Shown piece after piece: positions 20,169 through 27,600 of a stretch of 64,000 bases of DNA. The first letter of the stretch is position 1; every line of letters starts with the position of its first letter. The notes beneath the pieces were generated by a model. The model was not told the origin of the DNA. It searched no databases and was given only the letters and a program-made list of their open reading frames with translations. The stretch is from Endozoicomonas sp. Mp262 (lineage in GTDB: Bacteria; Pseudomonadota; Gammaproteobacteria; Pseudomonadales; Endozoicomonadaceae). The position numbers were made by a program, and so were the translations under genes. Where the stretch lies: NCBI RefSeq assembly GCF_025643335.1, contig NZ_CP092489.1, positions 1,902,001-1,966,000 of the forward strand. Direction: 5' to 3'.

Positions 20169-20397
20169 GCGGTTGTTTTTAGGTGACCGCTGTGTGGATA
20201 TTAAGCCTTCGCTACACTGGTTTTTTGTAATGAACAGCCCGTTTAAAAATACTGATAGGTGTTTCTCACAGGCAGGTCTTGTGGTTTACAAGGGGCACTT
20301 GTGAATGGTCAGTGCTTTTAAAACTTCAGGTCGCTGAATAAAGGGGTTTTGATACGTACATGCCGATCAAAAACTTCGGTGGCTGAGTATGGGAGTA

Positions 20398-20427
20398 ATG
20401 ATATGTTTAGGTTGTGATTTAAATCAA
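20398..20427 (-). promoter_or_regulatory. Candidate malE promoter
   Basis: On the minus strand TTGATT (20427-20422) and TATCAT (20403-20398) are 18 bp apart, matching the sigma-70 consensus at 4/6 and 5/6. The operator at 20430-20443 lies directly upstream of the -35. This is a prediction from sequence only. Confidence 0.4.
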
Positions 20428-20429
20428 TA

Positions 20430-20443
20430 TGTAAGCGTTTCCA
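20430..20443. promoter_or_regulatory. LacI/GalR-family operator upstream of malE
   Basis: TGTAAGCGTTTCCA fits the palindromic TGNAANCGNTTNCA operator of LacI/GalR-family regulators at every fixed position. The only other such site I found in the window is at 27452-27465, next to the LacI-type gene. The two sites suggest that this regulator controls the mal operon. Confidence 0.7.
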
Positions 20444-20506
20444 GCATGTTATTAGAAGATCAATAGATAACTCTTTCTGATCTTTTTTGATCTACTTTTT
20501 CGTGGG

Positions 20507-23404
20507 CTAGAATTTTGTTCCTGTACTGAATAGTAATAGCGAATCATCGTTGCCAGGAATGTTGCCATAGTCTTCTACCCTTAGAATATTTAAACGTACA
20601 TAGTCCAGATATTCCGGTTTCCAGCTTAATGCCAGTTCATATTCAAGGTGTCGCCCCTTGGGGGCCAAATCAATAGCAATGTCACTGAATGCCAGATTAT
20701 AGCCTTCGTAGCCTGTGGGAAGGGTCAGTGTTGCAGAGCCGTTAGTAAGGCGTAGGGGCTGGGTTACAAAAAATCCATATTGCCATTGTTGTCCAAAGCT
20801 TCCCATGAGGCCAGCACTGAAGCTGGTACTGAACAGTTGGCTGCTACTTTTTAACAGGCCTCCCTGCTGTTCTCCATCAGTTCTTGAGTAAAAGTAGCTT
20901 AATAATAAATGGGTATTGGTGTTTAATTTGTAGTCGATATTAATGCCGGTAATCAAAGTGTCACTACCGCTATTGAAACTCCAGGCTCCTGAGCCACTGG
21001 TGCCAAGCCAGGAGCTGGCCTCTTCCAGGGTTCCCAGTTGCAGATTGGCTGAAACTTCTTTGCCAGGCCAGTAATTAAACGTCGGCGTTGTTAACTGCAT
21101 GATAAAGCTGGTGGTGTCTAATTCATTGTCGGGTTGCGAGTCCTGGGCACTTCCCTGAAACAAGCCAGCTTGGATATGGTAGCCATCCGGTAATCCCAGA
21201 GTGTATTTGATGCCCCTGGATTCCTCATTAAAGTGGCTGTAGGGACTGTTAAAGGCGTTGCTCACTGACAATTGACCTAACCCAGATTCGGCAGAGTTTG
21301 GCATGCCAAAATCCAATTCCGGGCTAAACGCAGTGGTTAATTCAATGTGACTTCTTCCTTGGGTAAAGCCCAGGCGGTAGCTGTTTTTGTGAGAGCTGCC
21401 TGACAGGGGGGCGCTTTGAAATCGTGTGGTTAGGGTTAACTGACTGTTATTGATGGTGAGTTTTGATGAGTCTGTGCCAAGGCTGCGATGCAGATATTCC
21501 AGGGTATTGATGGAATGATCAGGCTCCGTATTTTCCTGATTTTTTATAAGAGCCGTACCGGTGTAGTTAAAGCCGGCATTATCATAGGAGTCAGTGGCAA
21601 TAAAGTTAACAGAGGCTAAGGCACCATTGATGGCGTTCCCCATGGCTGGTGAAGGGGTTAGCCGGGTTTTCCTGAGGTCATGGCGGTCACCAGCTATGGT
21701 GGTGACCTGGGCGACACCAATGAGCTCAGTTGCCCGATCCAGATTTAAAAGACCACGGCCGTAGATGGGATCTGGTCCTGGTTCACCCAGGTCTGTAGCC
21801 GTAGTAAAGAGTCGGTTGACAATAGCCTTACTATGGCACTGGGCGGCATTGTAGGCGGAGTTGGCACTATTACAGACGGTGGCAAGGGCATCGGTTTCAG
21901 GCAGTCTAATGGTGGGATAGTGTTTTTTCAGAAGTGCCAGACTGCCACTAATGAAGGGGGTTGCCATTGATGTGCCGGTTTGGTGGGCATGCTGGTCATC
22001 AGGATAGGTGGATAAAATGTTTGTACCAGGGGCAGCCATACAGAAATTCTGGGCGTCACCACAGGCATGGGATGAATCTGCCAGGGATAGATCAGGAGCG
22101 ATATTAACGACAGCTATCCATTGCCCTTCAAGGTCTTCTGCAAGGTCTGTGTCGTTATAAATAAGGGGGGCCATTGACTGAATCCCTGCCTGGCTTGTTT
22201 CAACAATATTGTTATTGCTGCCATATATATGGTTTCCTGCAGCAACGGCGACGATAAGCCCCTGTTCAAAAGCCTGTTTCGCATCCAGGAACTCCTGACT
22301 ATCTTCAGTACCCAGCATAAGGTAATTAGGGCTTTTCAGTCTTGAATCACTGTAATTATCAGTGAAGCCAACAACATCCGATGCAACCGTGGCTCGCAGG
22401 GCCTCTTCTTCACCCGTAAGAGGGTTGATATCAATGAAAGGTGCCTCAAGGCTTACATTGGCTATATCGGCATTATGGTCAGTGGACCAGCGTAATAGCT
22501 CTGACATGCTGGGGAACTGGCCGGGCTGGCAGCTATCAGAAAGATTGGCACATCCCGGAAGAATAGTGGCATCGTGGGCTATCCCGTGGGTACCAAAACC
22601 ATCTTTTTCTGCGGCTACAATGCCGGCTACATGGGTACCATGGCCGTTGTTATCATCGGGCCCGTGGTGTATGGCGCAATCACCCTCACAGGTATTGATC
22701 ATATTGCCGTCCAAACTAAGGTGGTCAGCGTCTACCCCTGTATCCAGAATGGAGATGGTCACGCCACCTCCGGCAAACTGGGCAGTATTGGCTGATGAGT
22801 TGGAAGCAAGCCCGGCGGTAATGCTTCCTTGATAGACCTGGGCATAGGCATGATCGAGTTTGATCATATCAAAAGCACTGGCATTGACCAGGTATTCACT
22901 GGTGCGATAGTGACTGGGGTCTGCTGGATTTGATGAAGGGGGTGTGACCGGGGCAGGGTCAGGCTCCCCGGTATTGTCCAGGCTGCCATCGGAGGGATCA
23001 TCCAGTTCCGATGAGTTTCCCCCACCACCGCCCAGTGTGGCTGCCGCCGTAAGGGAACCACCGACAACCATTGTCCATAGTCCCACTGTCGGGCTGGTAA
23101 GGACAGGGCTTAAAATGCCGCCAATAAAAGAAAAGGGCTGTTTAAAAGGTAAACTTTCTTTGTTGGCTGTATGCTCTATAGCCGTATTTATATTGAAGGC
23201 CAGTTCAGGTATTTCTATTTCTGCCATGGCTGTCTGGCAAATGGAAATATCCACAAGCTCCGCTATTTGCTCATTACAAACTTCAGGCGCTACTTCAGGA
23301 TATTCTTTTTCTGGTAATAAGTATGGTGTGTATGTGCTTGCATAAATTGGATGCACTATGCTTATGGCTGTGAATAACAACCATCGGTTTTTGCAGAAAG
23401 CCAT
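20507..23404 (-). CDS. Secreted subtilisin-like serine protease with C-terminal barrel (autotransporter type), copy 1
   Basis: This 965-aa protein has a signal peptide (about 1-22), an N-terminal region of ~100 aa with cysteines, a hydrophobic Ala/Gly segment and Gly-run (about 108-129), and a Pro/Asp-rich linker. A peptidase S8 domain follows with catalytic Asp221 (ILDTGVDADH), His255 (NGHGTHVAG), oxyanion Asn391 (AAGN) and Ser479 (GTSMATP). The last ~300 residues are beta-rich and end in Lys-Phe, as in type V autotransporter barrels. It is paralogous to the gene directly upstream (same layout and C-terminal motifs VEDYGNI and NDD). The substrate is unknown. It probably cleaves host or environmental proteins. 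Confidence 0.85.
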   Translation of the reverse strand: MAFCKNRWLLFTAISIVHPIYASTYTPYLLPEKEYPEVAPEVCNEQIAELVDISICQTAMAEIEIPELAFNINTAIEHTANKESLPFKQPFSFIGGILSPVLTSPTVGLWTMVVGGSLTAAATLGGGGGNSSELDDPSDGSLDNTGEPDPAPVTPPSSNPADPSHYRTSEYLVNASAFDMIKLDHAYAQVYQGSITAGLASNSSANTAQFAGGGVTISILDTGVDADHLSLDGNMINTCEGDCAIHHGPDDNNGHGTHVAGIVAAEKDGFGTHGIAHDATILPGCANLSDSCQPGQFPSMSELLRWSTDHNADIANVSLEAPFIDINPLTGEEEALRATVASDVVGFTDNYSDSRLKSPNYLMLGTEDSQEFLDAKQAFEQGLIVAVAAGNHIYGSNNNIVETSQAGIQSMAPLIYNDTDLAEDLEGQWIAVVNIAPDLSLADSSHACGDAQNFCMAAPGTNILSTYPDDQHAHQTGTSMATPFISGSLALLKKHYPTIRLPETDALATVCNSANSAYNAAQCHSKAIVNRLFTTATDLGEPGPDPIYGRGLLNLDRATELIGVAQVTTIAGDRHDLRKTRLTPSPAMGNAINGALASVNFIATDSYDNAGFNYTGTALIKNQENTEPDHSINTLEYLHRSLGTDSSKLTINNSQLTLTTRFQSAPLSGSSHKNSYRLGFTQGRSHIELTTAFSPELDFGMPNSAESGLGQLSVSNAFNSPYSHFNEESRGIKYTLGLPDGYHIQAGLFQGSAQDSQPDNELDTTSFIMQLTTPTFNYWPGKEVSANLQLGTLEEASSWLGTSGSGAWSFNSGSDTLITGINIDYKLNTNTHLLLSYFYSRTDGEQQGGLLKSSSQLFSTSFSAGLMGSFGQQWQYGFFVTQPLRLTNGSATLTLPTGYEGYNLAFSDIAIDLAPKGRHLEYELALSWKPEYLDYVRLNILRVEDYGNIPGNDDSLLLFSTGTKF

Positions 23405-23471
23405 TTGCCGATATCCCTGGTCTTTTACTTGAAATCGGCAAAGGCGCTGTAAAATTTACGATAAACAGGCG

Positions 23472-26276
23472 TTAAAATTTTGCTCCGAGACTCAGAATAA
23501 GCAGGGTGTCATCATTACCCTTAATGTTGCCATAATCCTCAACCCGTATGAGGTTTAGCTTTCCGGATACAGGGAACGGATCAGACTCCCAGCCAAGGGC
23601 GAATTCATACTCCATATGTCGGCCATCAGGTGTCAGGTGGATTTCAGTTGTGCTATAGGAAAGGTTATTGCCCTGGTAACCTGTTGGTAGCTCAAGTTGA
23701 CCACTGCCACTATGTACCCGCAGGGGTTGGGTGACGAAAAAGCCATAGTGCCACTTATTATTGTTATTGACCTTTGCTAATAAGCCAGCGCTGAAGCTAT
23801 CTCCCAAAAGGTGGTCTGAGTAGTCCAGAAGCCCCTGCTGCTGCCGGGCCTTTGTTTTTGTTTGATAATAGCTGAAGAGAGCGTCCAGGTTGTTGTTGAT
23901 CCGGTAATCCAGGCTAATGCCAACCATAAATGACTGACTGCCCTGATCGGAATTCCATATACCGGAACCATAAGAACCAAGGAGGGACTCTTCCTCCTGC
24001 AGGCTACCAAACAACAGTTTTCCTTTAAGCCTGTCGCTGAGAGAGCCGCTGAAGGTTACATCAAAACGGGTGGTTTGGAGGCTGTCCTGTTGTTCATTAA
24101 AATAGTCCGACACCGTAGCCTTCTGAAAACGGGTTGTGAGAGTGTAATTGTCAGAAAGCCGCTGTTGATAACTGACACCGTGAGCCTGGTGGCTGAACTG
24201 GCTAAGCGGACCACTGAAAGCCTGGCTGGCAACGGGGAGGTTATGATGGTCTTTCAGGCCATAACTTATATTGAGCCGGGCTGAAGGTGTTAAGGTATAG
24301 CTAAGCTTATAGCTGCCTGAGGCCAGATCATCATGGTGGTTATTACTGCTATAGCCCAGTGTTAGCCCAGGGCTGAGAGTGGTGGTTGAGAGTGAGTCAG
24401 AATACAGGCTGCGATTCAGGTATTGCAGTGTATCAACTCTCTTGTGGGGTGGACTGGCGTCATTGCTGAGGGCACTGCCACTGTAAAGGAAGCCTGCTTT
24501 GTCGTAAGAGTCCACAGCAATCAATCTAATACCTGAAAGCTGTCTGGTGATATCGCCATTGATAGCCGGTGATCCATGGAAGTCACTGGTAGAAAGCGTA
24601 TATGTGGCACCTGAACGGGTTTGTAGCTGAGCTTCGCCTATCAGACTGGTGGCTCCCTCAAGATTGAGTAACCCTTGTCCATAGACAGCGTCTATGCCAG
24701 GATCGCCTATATCTGTAGCCGTCGTAAATAGTCTGTTGACAACCGCTTTGCTATGGCACTGTTTGCTATTGTAATGGGCGCTTCCAGAATCACAGAATGA
24801 AGCATATTTATGACTGGAAGGTAACTCCAGTCCCGGGAAAGCGCCCGCTACCAAGGCTACCGCTCCGGTAATTTGAGGGGCTGCCATGGAGGTGCCGGAA
24901 TACTCGGTGTATTGATTTCCTGGAACGGTTGAAGTGATGTTGGTGCCTGGTGCTGCCAGACAAAATTCCGCAGCATCACCGCAGGCATGGGATGAAGAAG
25001 ACAGACTGCCATCAAGCCGGGTGTTGACGGCAGCAATCCATTGGTATGCAAGATCGTTGGCAATATCGTCCTTAGCATAAATCAGGGGGGCTACAGCCAT
25101 CACTGAAGGCTGGCTGGTTTCCTGAGACCAGATGTTATAGTTTCCGGCCGCCAGCACAGTAACAAGACCTTTCTCCAGTGCCTGCCTTGCCTGCTGGTAT
25201 TCACTGCCGGATAAACGATTATAGCTGCCAAACAGGTAGCGTTTCAGGTTTGGGTCATTGTAATTAGTTATACCTCCAGTGACGTCTGATGCCACCTTGG
25301 TTCTGTAACCCTGGGTATAGGCATAGCTCATATTCGCTACTGTAGCGCCATTACTTGCTGCCCACTGCATTAATCCCGCATCGCTGACATAGCTGTCGGA
25401 GCACCCGCCACCAAGATAGGCACAACCGGGTAACAGGGTGGAATTATAGGCAACACCATGTATACCAAGGCCATTTTTTCGGCCTGCCGCTATACCTGCC
25501 ACATGACTGCCATGTCCATCCGGGTCCGATGAGCCATAGTGGGTTTGGCATGAGGAAGTTGTCAGACAGTCTTTTTTTATATTGGCGCTGAGATCCACAT
25601 GGTTACTATCCACACCGGTATCCAGTATGGCGATAGTGATGCCTTCTCCGCCTTGAGTGGCACCATTAGCAGCAGTATTGCTGGTAATATTCCCATTACT
25701 GCTATCCCTTCCGATCAGGCTGGCTATATTGGCATAGGCTTCTTTTGCATTGATAACGTTCAGGTCGCTGCGTTTGGAATATTCAACCGTTTCATAGTGA
25801 GCCGCTTCTGTTGGATGTACATTGTCATTATTGATGGGGCTTGACTCTGACACGGCTCCGTTGCTACTGCCCGAGCCACTACCGCCACCACCACCGCCTC
25901 CTCCTGCTGCCGCGGCAGCAATGCCAGCACCAGCGCCGCTAAGAAGTACCCAGGGGTTGATGCCAGCCCCGGAAAATACCCCGGATAAAAAAGAGAAGCC
26001 GAACCTGTGGAAAGACTCATTTTCAACCAAGCAGTCAGCGGTTCCAGAGGGAAGGGGGGGGGTGAGGCACCGCTGTGCCTTTACTGTGTTGTCTACAAAA
26101 TGGGTTGTTATCGGTTGCTGCAGTACGATGGGAATATCTGGTTTGTGAATGGTGGCGGTTGCTTCAGGGGTAAAGAAATGGGTGGACAGGGTCAGTGTGA
26201 ATAGACTTTTTAAAGTGGTTGATGTGCAGTCCTTTGTGGTTAGAAAGTGACTGCAGCCAGAGTAGTGCTTTATCAT
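23472..26276 (-). CDS. Secreted subtilisin-like serine protease with C-terminal barrel (autotransporter type), copy 2
   Basis: This 934-aa protein is the tandem paralogue of the preceding downstream gene. After an N-terminal signal-like stretch (to about residue 41) come a hydrophobic segment (WVLLSGAGAGIAAAAA) and eight glycines (about 109-132), then the S8 domain: Asp219 (ILDTGVDSNH), His255 (DGHGSHVAG), Asn379 (AAGN) and Ser463 (GTSMAAP). The C-terminal third is beta-rich and ends KF. ATG 26276 has a GGATG site just upstream. Only 67 bp separate it from copy 1, so both may be co-transcribed. It lies between the mal operon and the LacI-type gene. Confidence 0.85.
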   Translation of the reverse strand: MIKHYSGCSHFLTTKDCTSTTLKSLFTLTLSTHFFTPEATATIHKPDIPIVLQQPITTHFVDNTVKAQRCLTPPLPSGTADCLVENESFHRFGFSFLSGVFSGAGINPWVLLSGAGAGIAAAAAGGGGGGGGSGSGSSNGAVSESSPINNDNVHPTEAAHYETVEYSKRSDLNVINAKEAYANIASLIGRDSSNGNITSNTAANGATQGGEGITIAILDTGVDSNHVDLSANIKKDCLTTSSCQTHYGSSDPDGHGSHVAGIAAGRKNGLGIHGVAYNSTLLPGCAYLGGGCSDSYVSDAGLMQWAASNGATVANMSYAYTQGYRTKVASDVTGGITNYNDPNLKRYLFGSYNRLSGSEYQQARQALEKGLVTVLAAGNYNIWSQETSQPSVMAVAPLIYAKDDIANDLAYQWIAAVNTRLDGSLSSSSHACGDAAEFCLAAPGTNITSTVPGNQYTEYSGTSMAAPQITGAVALVAGAFPGLELPSSHKYASFCDSGSAHYNSKQCHSKAVVNRLFTTATDIGDPGIDAVYGQGLLNLEGATSLIGEAQLQTRSGATYTLSTSDFHGSPAINGDITRQLSGIRLIAVDSYDKAGFLYSGSALSNDASPPHKRVDTLQYLNRSLYSDSLSTTTLSPGLTLGYSSNNHHDDLASGSYKLSYTLTPSARLNISYGLKDHHNLPVASQAFSGPLSQFSHQAHGVSYQQRLSDNYTLTTRFQKATVSDYFNEQQDSLQTTRFDVTFSGSLSDRLKGKLLFGSLQEEESLLGSYGSGIWNSDQGSQSFMVGISLDYRINNNLDALFSYYQTKTKARQQQGLLDYSDHLLGDSFSAGLLAKVNNNNKWHYGFFVTQPLRVHSGSGQLELPTGYQGNNLSYSTTEIHLTPDGRHMEYEFALGWESDPFPVSGKLNLIRVEDYGNIKGNDDTLLILSLGAKF

Positions 26277-26379
26277 CTGACATCCTTTTCAGCATTTTAT
26301 TTTTAAAACTCTCGCTATCTATAAAAAAACAAATACATAAAATATTCAACCATTCCCTGTTTTTAACCCGGATACTTGC

Positions 26380-27360
26380 CTATGCTGTTTGACCTTTCCG
26401 CAAGGAAATATCAACTAACTGACCTGTCACAGCTTCCTTATTTATGGCTTTGATAATCAGGCTCGCTGCTTTATCGGCTAATTGTGGCAGGTTTTGGGCG
26501 ATGGTTGTCAGGGCAAGATGCTGTCTTTCCACAACGCCATCATAGCCAGTAATTTTTAACTGTCCCGGTACATTGATAGACAGGTCTGTGGCTGCGCAGT
26601 GGAGTCCGGTGGCCACTTCATCGGAGAAGGAGACGATACCATCAATAGCCATAGTGCCATCAAAAAGCCGGAGTCCAAGGCGGTAAGCATCAAGTACCGG
26701 AATGCCGGTTTTATTGTCCAGCGCATGAATCCCGGGGGCAGGAAGACCACGGGTGGCAATGGCGTATTGCATACCGTTAAGTCTTAATCGGGAAAGATCA
26801 TGATCAAGATGCTGGCATACATAATGTATGTGTTTGCAACCTTGCTGTATTAAGTATTCCGCTGCCCGATAACCGCCCTGGTGATCATTGGATGCCACCC
26901 AAAAACCATTGTTTCTTGGATCACCTATGGTGACCAGCGGTAAGTTGTTAGACTCTAGTCGTTTAATTCGGTTGTCGGATTTTTGAAGACCCACCGCTAT
27001 ATACCCTTTACACGGGGGTAGCTGACTTTTTTCTGAGGCGATGGTGATTCTTTTGGCCCGGTATCCCTGATTATGTAGAGCAAACTTCAGCGCTTCATAA
27101 ACCTTCATGGCAAAAGGGGTATAGGTTTCTGAATCTGTCCCAAGAATAACACCGATATCAAAGAGGCTTTCGCCATGGAGTTGGCGGGCATTGATGCTGG
27201 GTCGATAATGGAGTTTTTTACAGGCGGTAAGTACTTTTTGTCGAGCGGTTTCAGAAACATTTTTTTTGCCATTCAAAACCCGGCTCACAGTGGCAATGGA
27301 AAGCCCTGCTTCATGGGCTACTTGATAGATAGTTGAACTGCCTTGATCCGCTCTGGCCAT
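26380..27360 (-). CDS. LacI/GalR-family transcriptional regulator (MalR/MalI-like)
   Basis: The 326-aa protein starts with the LacI helix-turn-helix: TIYQVAHEAGLSIATVSRVLNGKKNVSE, with the hinge region after RPSINARQL. A periplasmic-binding-like effector domain fills residues about 65-326. The frame extends to a TTG at 27471, but ATG 27360 (MARADQGSS) puts the HTH at the usual place. It is divergent from glgP, and a perfect LacI-type operator lies in the shared region; a second lies upstream of malE. I infer that it represses or tunes mal and glg genes in response to a maltose-related ligand. The exact ligand cannot be read from sequence. Confidence 0.9.
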   Translation of the reverse strand: MARADQGSSTIYQVAHEAGLSIATVSRVLNGKKNVSETARQKVLTACKKLHYRPSINARQLHGESLFDIGVILGTDSETYTPFAMKVYEALKFALHNQGYRAKRITIASEKSQLPPCKGYIAVGLQKSDNRIKRLESNNLPLVTIGDPRNNGFWVASNDHQGGYRAAEYLIQQGCKHIHYVCQHLDHDLSRLRLNGMQYAIATRGLPAPGIHALDNKTGIPVLDAYRLGLRLFDGTMAIDGIVSFSDEVATGLHCAATDLSINVPGQLKITGYDGVVERQHLALTTIAQNLPQLADKAASLIIKAINKEAVTGQLVDISLRKGQTA

Positions 27361-27451
27361 TGAATATATAGCACCTGCCTGATGAAAGCAGCCATAGTAC
27401 CACAATGAACAAAAGTACCTAAAAATAACCGTCAGATGATGTGTATCAACG

Positions 27452-27465
27452 TGTAATCGTTTCCA
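27452..27465. promoter_or_regulatory. LacI/GalR-family operator between lacI-type gene and glgP
   Basis: TGTAATCGTTTCCA fits TGNAANCGNTTNCA at all fixed positions and differs from the malE site by one base (T for G). It could serve autoregulation of the regulator gene and control of divergent glgP. Confidence 0.7.
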
Positions 27466-27479
27466 GTGCAATCCGTCTA

Positions 27480-27507
27480 TTCACAATGAGGCAGGAGATA
27501 CAATAAT
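27480..27507 (+). promoter_or_regulatory. Candidate glgP promoter
   Basis: TTCACA (27480-27485) and AATAAT (27502-27507) are separated by 16 bp, each one mismatch from the sigma-70 boxes. It lies just downstream of the operator and about 95 bp from the glgP ATG. Confidence 0.35.
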
Positions 27508-27600
27508 AGTCATTAAGGCTGCTTTGATACCGGAATATCGCCGCCTACAATAATAACGGTCTCAGTGCAGCAACTGGCGGGTCAAAAGAGAGTTAGCGAT

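Larger units (their letters stand above)
20051..20506. other. malE upstream region
   Basis: This gap of about 450 bp between malE and the downstream subtilase holds a GCATTCCCGGC hairpin copy (20141-20168), two imperfect direct repeats of about 40 bp starting with AAAACTTC (about 20320-20360 and 20370-20410), the candidate malE promoter (20398-20427) and the operator (20430-20443). I see no gene here. Confidence 0.5.
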
